From Puccinia triticina (taxonomy: Eukaryota > Basidiomycota > Pucciniomycetes > Pucciniales > Pucciniaceae), in assembly GCF_026914185.1 (NCBI RefSeq), contig NC_070565.1, positions 6,758,001 through 6,822,000 of the forward strand: a stretch of 64,000 bases of DNA, written 5' to 3'. Below are positions 36,285 to 47,569 of the stretch, piece after piece; within the stretch, counting starts at the first letter, position 1; every line of letters begins with the position of its first letter. A model generated the notes under the pieces. That model ran no database searches. It saw only the letters and a program-made list of their open reading frames with translations, and was not told where the DNA came from. A program made the position numbers and the translations under genes.

Positions 36285-39200
36285 TAGAGAATGTCAACCG
36301 GTACCCGGCACCCGCGGGCGGGTACCGCCCGCACCCGCCCCGCACCCGCCAGGCGGTGCCGGATGCGGTGCCGGGTGCCCGTTTTTTTGGAAAAAGCGGT
36401 GCGGTACCCGGGTACCGCCCCCAAGTACCGCCAGACCCCCGGGGGAGAGACCGGGTAGGCCCGGCTATTGGTCCGCTTCGGAGAGTAGCCATATCCTGTC
36501 CTTTGTTGATCCAACCTGCCACTCAACCCGGAAAAATCAACATGGCACGCCCCCGCAAGAGACACCCATCAACCCAGGACCATACACCCCAAGGCGACAG
36601 CACCCCCAACAGTCCTCCCCCCTCATCTGGAACTGCTCCAGCCAAGGCATTGACTGATGAGGAGGAGCTAAGTAAGTTTTTTTCTCAACTCACATCACTA
36701 ACCATTTTAAATTAATAGGTTCCTTCATACAGAACGAGCTCAGAGAATCGCTGCGAATGCTATCAGTACAACCTATCAATTTTATCACGTACCACAGCTT
36801 TCCGAACAAAAGGATAAGCATGGCAGGCGGATGATTGCCTATTGTTGCAAAATGTAAGTCTGGATCGCTTCAATTTATTGATTTGTTGCTTATGAATATG
36901 ACTGGAACTGCATTCAGATGCGGCACCAAGATCAACCGTCCTACCTCAGATTCATCCTGTAGTAACCTGAACAAACACACCTCGATCTGTCAACGTAAAC
37001 ATCAAGAAATCAAAGAAAATCAGAAGCTGGCCGATCTTGGATTTTCTGCAAGTGGGCAAATCAATGCAAAGGAGGTGAGCCCTTTGAATTTAACCACATG
37101 TTTTCTTGGTTTTGAGAAGTCTACTGGAAAATCTAGGTGCCCCAGCTATGTGCCATATGGTGCGCCGAGGCCGCGAGGCCATTTTCAGCGCTGACAGATG
37201 CAAGCCATAAAGCAATACTTCATCCAACGGTCGTCAAGCACTTACCGACCCCGCGGGCTGTTTCAAAGGACATTCATATGCTCTACTCTACTATACAAAA
37301 CAAACACCGAGAGGTTTTGAGTGTGGGTTCCTCAATTCTCATATCCTTTCTATGAACTGACTGTGACACCTTTGATATTTGTAGGCACACAAAGGTGCAT
37401 TGTATTTAGGTGTTGACGCATGGCAATCTCCAAACGGTTTCGATGTTTTGGGTACCGTTGTCTATCGATTAGCCGAAGATGCTGGGGATGTCCGATTGGA
37501 GGCAATGCCTCTAGACTTTGTTACCTTATCAGAAAGCCACACTGGTGAGTACCTCGCAAACACGGTCCGTTTAGTTTGCAAGAAATTTGGAATTCAAGAT
37601 AAGGTAGGCCAAGTTTGTTTTCTGTTTCAATTTCTGCGCGGACTCATTTTTTTGTTTAGATATTTGGTATTGTGAGCGACAATGCCAAAAATAACAAGGT
37701 GATGGTGAGGGAGATCAAAAAGCTCAAGTGGCTTCACTTTAAAGGCGACACTCAGTGGATCAGGTGTTTCGCTCATATCCTCAACTTAATTGTCCAAGCG
37801 ATACTCCGCCCGTTTGGAACTCGGGAGAAAGGCACTGCCAAGGGTCGCGCATTTGTGTTTGATGAAGAAGGATCGGATGATGATGATTCCCCGCAGCGGC
37901 AAATTAGATGGTAAGTATCTCTGGAATTCCTTAATCGGAAAATGTGTTGATTGTTGATTTGCTTTTCAAACGATAGCCTCTCTCCAGGGCACCATGACAC
38001 CTCGCAAGATTCTAGTGATGTTGAATCAATTGGCGGATCAGACCGATATGAGAGCGAGGACGAGCATGAAGACGAGACCGAAACGCTCACCCAGGCCGAT
38101 ATTGAACTCGCTAGCGATGAAGACAACGATGATTGCTACACAACTCAATCCTGCAAAGAGACATTGGCAAAAGTTAGTGTTATATTTGTTAATCAGATGG
38201 TCCATTTGTCTCATCAACCTGAATCTTTATTGTGATATAGTTCCGATCGATTTCAAAGAAGTTGAGATTTTCACCAAACTCAAAAGCTGAGTTTGTCGAG
38301 ATCTGTCGGGAGAAAGGATGCGCAACTCCTCATAACATTGAAAGAGATGTTCGAACTCGTTGGAATTCAACAAATGTACAACTCAAAAGCATAATCAGGT
38401 GTGAAGATGCCATGTAAGTCATCTTTCCACTGCAGTGTAATGTAAAATTACTAACAACTGGTCTTTTTAAGTCTTGTTTGGCAGCGTCATAAGCGGCATG
38501 GTTTAGATTGTAAAAATCACTTGGACAAAGGTGACTTCAACTTGGCACACAATTTGGTCGAGGTCCTGAATGTTTTCAATGAGATAACTCTTCAACTTTT
38601 GGTTGCCGGATCAACTCGATTAGCAAACATAGTTCTATACATCGATCAAATAACGGAACATCTATCAACCTTCATCAGCGATAAAAAATACCCAGCGGCA
38701 TTAAGGAATGCCTGCCGAATCGGATTGAAAATAACGAACAAATATTACAGCTTGACAGATACATCCCCTCTTTACAGGATTGCGATATGTATGTCTATTT
38801 TGCTTATTATTTTCAGATTCCTCTTACTGAAACCGTTTTTCAGTGCTGCACCCCTCTTTTAGAGATGAGTACTTCAAGTTGGCCAACTGGGAGCCTGACT
38901 GGATCGCCGAAGCTATACGGCTAGCTCGGGAAATGTGGGTATCAACTTACAAGCCGAAACCAGTTGCTCCTTCCTCCTCGGCACCAAGTGTGACTGCAAG
39001 CTCAAAGGTAAAATAACTGCTTTTATATTTGCAAACCAAGTACTAAAAGTTCTTGTCTCCTCACAGCCAAAGACCGGCATGCTTGCCGGCCTGGGAGAGG
39101 CTGCCGCTGCCCGAGGGGGGGATTCGTCGTCTGACGCATTGGACGCATGGTTAGCGGGAGGACTTATACTAAACGGTACCGACCCAGTGAATCCGTTGCA

Positions 39201-39865
39201 GTGGTGGATACAACAGAAATCTTCTGGGAACAGCCACGGCGGCCTAGTCCATATGGCTTTGGATGTCTTGAGCTGTCCTGGTGAGCCGGCCATCTACCTG
39301 ATCCCAATTGTCACTCCATCCGAACTCACTTTTACTGCATTTTTAGCAACATCAGTTGATGTCGAAAGAGCGTTTAGCTTTGGGCGCGATTATGTCTCGT
39401 CAAAGAGGCACAGACTTGCCGCTCAATCATTAACTCATGGGATGACCGTCGCCTTTTACTCCAAGAACAACTTGATTGAAGAAGGTGCCTTGCAAAAGTG
39501 GAAACAAGGTATGAAGGACAAAAACCAAATCAAGCAGAAAGGTAAAAGAAAGATTATAGTTTTGGATGAAAATTCATCTTAGCAAATGTTTAAAATCTCA
39601 ATAAAATAAATTAGCTATATATTATTTTCCCTATATAAGTGATAGAAATGACATAAAAAAAATTTCAAGTGATCCAGAAGTCCCTGCGGACTTGTGCGCA
39701 AGCATTGATGAAATAAAACCCCAGTTGGTACCCGCGGTACCCGCCAAAAAGACCACTGGTACCCGCCAGGCGGTGCCGGATGCGGTGCCGGGTGCCTGTT
39801 TTTGGGAAAAAACACGCGGGTACCGGCGGTGTAATTTATACCCGGGTCCGTTTTGACATTCTCTA
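36285..39865 (+). mobile_element. hAT element A, apparently complete and young
   Basis: Ends TAGAGAATGTCAA at 36285 and, inverted, at 39865 (13 bp identical, then diverging into GC-rich subterminal sequence). The exact 8-bp duplication TGCTGGAT is at 36277-36284 and 39866-39873. It is inserted, in opposite orientation, into the transposase gene of its relative, element B. Length is 3,581 bp with a full transposase gene, so it may be autonomous. Confidence 0.93.
36542..39582 (+). CDS. hAT transposase, apparently intact (element A)
   Basis: Twelve exons join with canonical GT-AG introns and consistent phases into about 780 residues with no stop. Order: a basic N-terminus (MARPRKRHPSTQDH), a BED-type zinc finger with C-C and NLNKHTSIC pairs, VPQLCAIWCAEAARPF, LGVDAWQSPNG with the first catalytic Asp, IVSDNAKNNKVMV with the second, CFAHILNLIVQAIL (the hAT C/H motif region), an acidic insertion (DEEGSDDDD and YESEDEHEDETE), RDVRTRWNST, and the dimerisation region ATSVDVERAFSFGRDYVSSKRHRLA. 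hAT transposases excise and reinsert elements by a hairpin-forming DDE mechanism and make 8-bp duplications, as seen here. The BED finger would bind the subterminal repeats. The model begins at ATG 36542, 257 bp inside the left end. Confidence 0.9.
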
Positions 39866-42800
39866 TGCTGGATCCACCACTGCAGAGGATTCACCGGGTC
39901 CAAGAGGATTCACCGGGTCCAAACTGTTCAGGACAAGTCCACCTGCGAACCACGTGTCCAATGGGTTGGACGAGGATTCCCTCCCTTGGGCAGCTGCAGC
40001 AACTCCCAGTCCGGCAAGCATCCCGGTTTTGGGCTGTGAGAAGTGGAGAAATATTATTCAGTATTTTATACTTGCCCAGTAAAGATTAGACCAGTCTTTT
40101 TACCTTGGAGTTTGAAGGTGCACTTGGTCCAGGTGCAGAGGAGGAAGGAGCCATTGGTTTTGGCTTGTAAAATGATATCCACATGTCCCGCGCTAGTCGT
40201 ATGGCTTCCAAGATCCACTCGGGCTCCCAGTTGGCCAACCTAAAGTACTCTTCTCTGAACGACGGGTGAAGCACTGGAAAAATGTATCAGTAATGAACTG
40301 CTCATTAAGAAGATAAAGATGCATACAAATTGCTATCCTGTAAAGAGGAGATGTATCCATCAAACTATAATACTTATTTGTAACTTTCAGTCCAAGTCGG
40401 CAGGCGTTCCTCAAAGCCGCTGGGTAATTCTTCTCGCTGATAACAGTCGAAAGGTGTTTGGTGATTTGATCAATGCATATAACTGTCAGTTCTTCCACAT
40501 GAAACCCGGGAGGAAGGAAGACTTACAATGCTTCTTCACATCTAATTATGCTGTTTAGTTGTGCACTGGTCAAATTCCATCAGGTTCGCACATCCCTTTC
40601 AATGTTGTGAGGGGTTGCACAACCTTTCTCCTGACAGATCTTGACAAATTTGGCTTTGGAATTTGGCGAAAACCTCAATTTCTTAGCGATTACTCGGAAC
40701 TGTAGTAAATTAAACAATAAATGAAATGGATAAATCATATAGTTTGAAACATACAAACTTTTGCTAGGCTCTTTTTGCAGGAGACAGATGTGTAGCAATC
40801 ATCCTCATCTTCTTCACTAGCATTTTTGATATCAGCCTCACCGAGGGATTCGGTGTCGTCTTCAGATTCGGAATTTGAGTCAGAACAGCTGAAGGATTCG
40901 TAATCTTTCAAGGTCATGGCATTGTACCCGCGCGGAAGTCTAGCGTTTGAGAGACAAATCAGCATCATACAATACAAGAACTGAAAATGAAAGTTACAAT
41001 TTAATTTGCGATTTGGCGATGTCATCATCTGAATCATTCCCATCAGAGTTTGATCCCAGATCATCAGTAGTGCCTTTCTTTTTCTGAGTTCCAAAAGGGC
41101 GGATTATAGCTTGGACAATAAGGTTTAGTATATGAGCAAAACACCTGATCCATTGTGCATCACCTTTAAAGCGATGCCACTTGAGCTTCTTGAGCTCCCT
41201 GACCATTACCTCATTATTCTTGGCATTGTTGGTCACAATTCCACATATCTGAAGAAGAGTTATTGGTCAATAGAAAGATATTAGCATTCCAATAGAACAA
41301 GACAATCCAGTAAATCTTGGCTGACCTTATCTTTGATTCCAAATTTCTCCACAACTAAACGTACCGTGTTGGCCAGGTACTTGCTAGTGTGGCTTTTAGA
41401 CAAGCGAATGAAGTCTAACGGCATTGCCTCCGAATTGACCGGGCCAGATCCTTCGACTAATCAGTAGATGACAATGCCTAAAATGTCAAATCCGTTTGGG
41501 GATTGCCATTCGTCAACGCCCAAATAAATTGCACCATTATGCACCTACAAAAATTAAAAACATTCCTGTCAGTTAATTTAGATAAATGAAAAGAAATGGG
41601 AGCACAAACATTCAAAACATCGCGGTAGTTTTTTTGTATAGCCGAGTAGAGCATATGGATGTCATTCGATGCACCGCGTGGGGTCAGTAAGTTCTTGACA
41701 ACCGTATGATGAAGGATAGCTTTATGGCTTGCGTCTGTCAAGGCCAAAAATGGCCGTGCGGCTTTGGCGCACCAGATGGCACACAACTGGGGCACCTAGA
41801 TCATCCAAAAATCTCTGATCAATCTCAAATCTAAAAATTCTGATTAGGGAGTTTTATAGGGAAGTGCTTACCTCCTTTGGATGGATGTTCCCACTTGCTG
41901 TAAATCCTAGATCAGCCAACTTTTTGTTTCCTTTACGTTGGCAAATTGATGTGTGTTTCACGAGATTGCTACAAGACAAATCTGAGGTAGGTCGGTTGAT
42001 CTTAGAGCCGCATCTGAATTTTGTTTTGGTCATCAGTTTGGAATAATATGCATATACTTGCAAAATCTTCACTTACATTTTGCAAGTATATGCAATCATC
42101 CTCTGGCCGTACTTGTCTTTTTGGCGGGAAAGTTTGGGTACATGATATGACTGGTAGCTTGAACTGACAGAATTTGCAGCTATCTTCTGAGCTCGTTCTA
42201 CATGGAAAGAACTTAGGATTAGAATAAGGCTTGGTTGGATTTAATCATTGAGATAAAAAACGTACTCAGCTCTTCCTTGTCAGTCAATCTCTTAGCGGGA
42301 AAAATCACTGATGCGGCCTGAGAGCTGTTTGGGTTGTTTTCCTCCTTGGGTGAATGGTCTTGCGTCGATGTTGTTTGTTTGCAGGTGCGAGGCATGACGT
42401 TGGTTGAGGGTTGGTGGACGGAGTTAGTGGCTGAGAAACATCACATATCTACATATCCATATTCAAAGTGGACCAGGGGCGGGGTCTGCCTGGTCCCCCC
42501 CGGGGGAAAGGCGGTACTTTGGAGCGGTACCCAGGTACCGCACCGCTTTTTGCCAAAAAGCAGGCACCCGGCACTGCATCCGGCACTGCCGGACGGGTGC
42601 GGGGCAGGTGCGGGCGGTACCTGCCCAAGGGTGTGGGGTACCCCCCAACAGGTACCGGTTGACATTCTCTATCAGCTGGGACAGGACTAGGAAAAGGCTG
42701 AGAAAGGACTGGTACAAAGCTGAGCATCAGCTGCGCCAGGACTAGTACAAAGCTGAGCATCAGCTGTGCCAGGACTAGTACAAAGCTGAGCATCAGCTGT

Positions 42801-43270
42801 GCCAGGACTAGTACAAAGCTGAGCATCACCTGGGCAAGCACTGGTCAAAAGGCTTTATTCCAATTCTGAGAGTGAGCTGCGTGAAAAAGGTGAGTATGAG
42901 CTGAGCAAAAAAGCTGAGTATGAGCTGAGTACCAAAGCTGAGTATGATCTGGACAGAACTGAGAATCAGTTGGGCTCATCAAAAACTGAACAGGAACTCC
43001 TTGGTAAATTTTGGAAGTTGAGGAGATGGTTGGGAGATTGGGGTAGATAGTGGATAGATATTGGATAGATGGTGGGTGGCTGACTGGCTGGAGATGGTGT
43101 GATGTCACTTGTCATCAACTGACTATTTTATTTTCCTGGTGACCTAACCCTAGCCCCCTGCGGACAAGGATACATAGGGCCTGTACCATAGGCGCTCAAA
43201 AAGCTGTTTTTTGGACGGAAAACAACTTTCCTCACAGAAAACAGTTTCACTACCACCCTTGCCTGATATC

Positions 43271-43530
43271 CAGTAGGGGATACTTGATAAAATATGAGGG
43301 ATATCCAGTATAAACTTTTTTTTGTTCTATAAATTTTCTGTAACTTGATGTAGAATTTCTGTAAGTTTTCTGTACCTTACAGAATTTTTACAGCAGGACT
43401 GCTCCTTTCAGCAACAGTTACAGAAAAGTTAAGAATTTACAGAAATTTTCTGGACATGCAAAAATATTTTACAGGACATAAAATGATGTATAATGCATAT
43501 CCCTCATATTTTACCAAGTATCCCTGCTGG
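43271..43530. mobile_element. Small TIR element
   Basis: The ends CAGTAGGGGATACTTG and, inverted, CAGCAGGGATACTTG are followed by RTAAAATATGAGGGATAT on both sides. About 260 bp with a TTCTGTAA-rich interior. Target duplication unclear. Just upstream (43168-43183) is a lone GGGCCTGTACCATAGG end like that of 52231-52439. Confidence 0.55.
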
Positions 43531-44395
43531 GATGAATCCAGCCTAAACAATTCCCCCATCTCCATGGTTATCAGACGTAAAAAAACAGCACCTGTACATA
43601 AGAGATTGAATATGTATGCTGTAACCAGAATTTTTGTGTATCCCGTTTGGGAATCATGAAGACCATCCCACAATCCCTAGCCACAGACCTTGGACTTGAG
43701 AAAAACTCTAAGTCTTATCCTCCCAAGGAGACTGCGCAAGTAGACCCGCACACATATATAAGGGACTGCTGTGGTCACCAAGACAACACACCGTCCCCTC
43801 AATCATGAAGCTTACTTTCTTGATGGTGTGGCATGCTAATTTTGAAATGGGCTAGATGGGTAACCACCCATCTAGCCCATTTGTGGTCACCCATCTAGCC
43901 CATTTCAAAATTTTCCATTTTATCACATGTACACTCACAAATCAACCAATACGGTGTGGTAGACGGAAAAGTGGAAAAATAAAAAGTTTTTTCTATGCCA
44001 CATAATTACTCATACTAGGCCTCAAGATACCATCAAATGGACCCCAGAAATGGATTCTACGGCCAATTTCACCCCTAGTTCCCACTGGAAGCATCCCTGG
44101 ACACCCTCTAGTGTGGAAGTTACACCTCATGGACACCTATCACAGGGCCAGCCCCAGTAACCCAGCTGTCACCTGCCTCAACCCAAGTTTCACAGTAGTA
44201 CACTTATACATATCATAGGATACAAACATACATCTCCCTGTCATGCTACACTCATTACATATTAACTACATACACTCCTTTATATACATAGTATGAAATC
44301 ATTTACACTGTTTCTGCAGCCTCAGACTTTGTGTATACACTAATTACCCCTGTATGACAGCTCATGCAGTCTACTGTCACCTTATGCATGCTTTA
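43530..44395. other. Repeat-derived non-coding region
   Basis: No gene. At 43834-43960 the segment ACCCATCTAGCCCATTT occurs three times (once inverted) next to GTACACTCACAAATCAACCA. The same segment recurs at about 50507-50570. The rest is AT-rich sequence without structure that I can name. Confidence 0.45.
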
Positions 44396-45491
44396 CACCA
44401 GGGGAGATATGTTCCCACTCCCCAGGGAGTGCCAGAGCTGAATTTGATGTGAGTTTTAGTCGGATGTGAGCCTGATGTGCATCAGTAACTCATCCCTAAA
44501 TGAATTGAAGTGGATGTAGAAGTGAGTCAAAAGGCAGTCAGAATTGATTTGGGAGTCAACACAATTTTGTGTAGAATTCTTTTGTTTTCTAGGTACAACT
44601 AGAGGAAAAAATATGATGAAATGATATTTCACCCAAGTCCAACTCATCAATTGCTCCTGTTTGATGATGTTGAAGGATAGGAAAGAAAATTTACATTCTT
44701 GAATGTAATTCCTGTAAAAAAAATGAGTTTCTTGTAATTAACATTATATGCCTTCATGTACAAAATTAAAGTAAAAGTTAACTTGGTATTATTGGGTTTA
44801 TAATTTTGGAATGTGGTAATTTTGCAGTAAAATTAGTGAAAGCCATTTTCTTGGAAATGCTGTAATTAATTTGAATTTGGCTAAAAAAATGGTGATAAAC
44901 TATTGTATTGGGGTGAAAGTCTGAGGTAAGTCAAGGTTGGATTGCAGTGCCACCCCAGTTTGGCCACATATCCTGGCCTCTTCACAAAAATGATTGTGTG
45001 ATTTTTTGTTTTTTTTGCTTTTCAAAATCCACATGTGCACATGCAAGTGAGCTTTTTTGCACTTTGCTAATAGTCACCCTAATGTACGCGCGTACATTGA
45101 GGTGGAAATATCACAGGACGGGCCTTTCACAGCCACATGAAAAGTAAAAACTTTGTGTTGAGACACCAATTGTCCCCCTGATGTACGCGAGTACATGAGG
45201 GGGACAATATGACATACTACACCTTTCACATCCCCATGAAAAGGACACACTGGTCATGGAGCCAAGAAAGGCCTATATTTTGGATGACTTCTGGATGAAT
45301 TCCAGATGAGTTCTGGATTATTCCTTGGCGAGTTATGGTTTATTTCAGGATGATTTCCAACTGATTTCAAGCTGACTTCTAGTCTTGTTCATACCTATTC
45401 AATATTTCTTTACCAAAGGCCTCCAGCACAGTTATGGAAAAAAGTTACGGTAAGGCACTCCCTGGGGAGTGGGAACATATCTCCCCTGGTG
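44396..45491. mobile_element. PIF/Harbinger-type element with 38-bp ends
   Basis: A 38-bp exact inverted repeat starting CACCAGGGGAGATATGTTCC at 44396 and ending at 45491, flanked by TTA on both sides (44393-44395, 45492-45494). 1,096 bp, no transposase. The ends contain an internal CACTCCCYRGGGAGTG palindrome. The interior has GTACGCGNGTACAT palindromes near 45080 and 45190. Confidence 0.75.
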
Positions 45492-45494
45492 TTA

Positions 45495-46240
45495 GTATGT
45501 TCTGTTTTATATTCTGACATCATGTATTTAGAATGTTCTGTGGTATATTCTGACACCATCCATGCACCCCTGAGGGGTTATGACATAATTTGTATCTACT
45601 CCCACCAGCTAAAATCCCTCACCCTGTTGTCTAGATTAGCTGAAACCCTAACCCACAAGCCCCTTTGGGGCTCCACTTTTGTCTATAAAAGGAGATCTCT
45701 CCACCCCCAGTGGCCTGCTCCCCAGTTCCTCACCCAGAACTCACAAGTCACCCAACACTCATCCACACTCAAATCCTAAAACCCTTATAACAATAACCCA
45801 ACCCTTATAACCATAATTCAACCCTTATAACAAAGTAATTAAAACACTTACACGTTGCCAGTCAAACAGATTTCATCTGGAACAGACCAGACCTATCACT
45901 TAATAAAACTTGCCAAGCTGAGCTTGGTGGGTCTTGTTGACTGATAACAGAAGGGCAGAGCTTGCAACTCCATCATACCCTTCACCATTCAGCAAAAGGG
46001 TTTCATTACCACTTTCGAGTCTTACAACGGCGGCACCACTGGATTCTACAACTGAAACTACACAGGACACCATGGACAACACACCTTACACCCCTCTTGA
46101 TCAGAAGATACAAACCCCTTCAAGGTACCATCAGTCAGTTTCATACACACAAAACACCATACTCAGGTCATGTAATCCGTTACCTGAATCACCCTTACCC
46201 AGGACCATGTAATTTGTTACATGGACCACTCTGACAACTT
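45495..46240 (+). repeat. LTR-like region with TATA box
   Basis: TATAAAAGGAG at about 45684 follows AGCTAAAATCCCTCACC, and the stretch after it is pyrimidine-rich. Three near-identical AACCCTTATAAC units lie at 45780-45835. A comparable arrangement (several CTAAAATCCCTCA copies, then TATTTAAGGAGG) is found at 47680-47870. Both may be LTR remnants of one family. A short open frame from ATG 46071 is not convincing as a gene. Confidence 0.4.
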
Positions 46241-46333
46241 ATCTACCCTTTACATGTGCATTACCTCATCAGCTGCACTCATTACATAGTGCTATGGAGT
46301 GTCATGCACACTAGATGCAGGCTTATGCAGTTA

Positions 46334-46510
46334 TGGTGTTCAAAGTTGGTTTGCATAATTTTATGCATGCATAAATCATAAAATCATAAAAATATTCTGG
46401 TGAGGAAATTTTGTATTACATAATCAGACAGTCATATCCCCTGCAAAAACTATTTTATGATTTTATGATTTATGAATGCATAAACTTATGCAAACCAACT
46501 TTGAACACCA
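46334..46510. mobile_element. TGGTGTTCAAAG MITE, deletion derivative
   Basis: Inverted ends TGGTGTTCAAAGTTGGTTTG flanked by TA (46332-46333, 46511-46512). 177 bp, with the right arm shorter than in the 59001-59249 copy, which retains a nearly complete foldback. Tc1/mariner-like target choice. Confidence 0.75.
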
Positions 46511-46648
46511 TAAGTCTTATGCAGGCGGATGCAGTCTTATGCAGGCACATCCAGACTAGTGTAATAGGGGCTGTAGTTCATGCAGGTGTCAAGCTAGCAA
46601 AAACCCCTTATGCAGCTTGCACATGACATCAGTTGACAGATCAGGCTA

Positions 46649-47567
46649 CAGTTGCGCAAGGCATCCTACCGTACAAGAAATACCCCCAGGGGACCCCCGT
46701 CCGGAATTCCAGGGTCTGAGTTTTTAATTTTCCCCGGTATTTTTTGGCCAAGATCCGCAGCAATGACCGGTCATCAAGAGGTTTTATCCTCTTCGGTGGC
46801 TGGCTGACTGGTCATCAAGAGGTTTTACCCTTTTCAATGACCGGCTGACCAGTCATTGAGAGGTTGTATCCTCTTTGATGGCCGGTCAGCCGGCCACCAA
46901 AGAGGATGAAACCTCTTGATGACCAGTCAGCCGGTCATTGAAGAGGGTAAAACCTCTTGATGACCAGTCAGCCGGTCATCGAAGAGGGTAAAACCTCTTG
47001 ATGACCAGTCAGCCGGCCATTGAGAGGGGTTGTATCTCTGTTGATGACCGGTCAGCCGGCCATCAAGAGGGGTTATATCCCTGTCAATGATCGGTCACAG
47101 ACGGCCATTGGGAGGGGTTGTATCCCTGTTGATGACCGCTCAGCTGGACATCAAAGAGGATAAACCCTCTTGATGACTGGTCAGCCGGTCATCAAGAGGT
47201 TGCATCCTTGCCTCTGCGATGACTGGCTGACCGGTCATCACCGGGATCAGAGGTCCTCTGATGGTCTAATCTATGGTATTACAGGTGTAACACATACATA
47301 CATATGGCTTTACCATATGTAAGCCCATCAATATGGATTTACAGTATGTATTTGGGCCAGTGTCCGTAATGTGAGGCCCCCCCCAAAAAGAAAAAAATTG
47401 GCTGGTCAGAAACCTTAGCCCTCATAGAACTGGAATCTACAACCTCTAAAGAGCTCAAAAATGTCATTTACATGACATAATGCTCATATGCGGAGTCGTA
47501 GGTCCGGCCCGCGTTTGAAATGTCTTGTTGGGGGCAAGGCTGTACGGTAGGATGCCTTGCGCAACTG
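46649..47567. mobile_element. TIR element with TA target, carrying hairpin array B
   Basis: A 27-bp exact inverted repeat starting CAGTTGCGCAAGGCATCCTA at both ends, flanked by TA (46647-46648, 47568-47569). The CAGT start and TA target fit pogo/Tc1-mariner-type elements. 919 bp without transposase. About half of it is the hairpin array. Confidence 0.8.
46755..47240. repeat. Hairpin array B (stem CCTCTTGATGACCGG)
   Basis: About nine tandem hairpins with arms CCTCTTGATGACCGG and CCGGTCATCAAGAGG, a 4-nt loop usually TCAG, and spacers such as GGTAAAA or TTTTATC. Some arms carry single changes (GACCAG, GGCCGG). Confidence 0.8.
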
Positions 47568-47569
47568 TA

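Larger units (their letters stand above)
35913..42395 (-). pseudogene. hAT transposase of element B, inactivated
   Basis: Minus-strand gene from ATG 42395 (MPRTCKQTTSTQDH) to TAG 35913, homologous exon by exon to the transposase of element A. The BED-type zinc finger (CGSKINRPTSDLSCSNLVKH), LGVDEWQSPNG with the first catalytic Asp, CFAHILNLIVQAI, and the C-terminal dimerisation domain FERAFSFGRDYVSSKRHR are visible. Lesions: an in-frame TGA near 41466 where element A has CGA (Arg), IVTNNAKNN where A has IVSDNAKNN (second catalytic Asp replaced by Asn), and insertion of element A between codons of the WWIQQ region (coding parts 39874-42395 and 35913-36276). Both point changes are CpG transitions. 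Confidence 0.88.
35646..42671 (-). mobile_element. hAT element B, interrupted by hAT element A
   Basis: Ends TAGAGAATGTCAA at 35646 and, inverted, at 42671. The exact 8-bp duplication TCAGCTGG (35638-35645 and 42672-42679) is diagnostic for hAT. Both ends are followed by GC-rich GGTACC/GGCACC-rich subterminal sequence. It lies inside the repeat array of the outer element and carries a minus-strand transposase gene that is split by a second hAT. Confidence 0.92.
35155..43141. mobile_element. Outer TIR element of a three-layer nest, with AGCTGATGCTCAGC arrays
   Basis: Inverted ends start CACCAGGAAAA at 35155 and (reverse complement) 43141, followed by TGACAAGTGACAT/TGGCAAGTGACAT. ACC flanks both ends (35152-35154, 43142-43144). 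Inside each end lie arrays of the word CAGCTGATGCTCAGCTTT with short variable spacers (35280-35640) and, inverted, AAAGCTGAGCATCAGCTG (42672-42960). Without the inserted hAT elements the copy would be about 960 bp and non-coding. A 112-bp element with similar CACCAGGA ends sits at 56355-56466. Confidence 0.65.

Noticed and set aside
35155..43141. One very large composite transposon carrying two transposases as cargo
   Set aside because: The two hAT units each have their own exact 8-bp target duplication, so they are sequential insertions and not cargo of the outer element.
45934..46234. Overlapping open frames of 90-92 codons as a gag start
   Set aside because: No Gag-like motif, no continuing frame downstream, and the only context is the LTR-like repeat.
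46755..47240. Repeat-spacer arrays resembling CRISPR
   Set aside because: The genome is clearly fungal, the repeats are full hairpins with short variable spacers of similar sequence, there are no cas genes, and the arrays lie inside TIR transposons.
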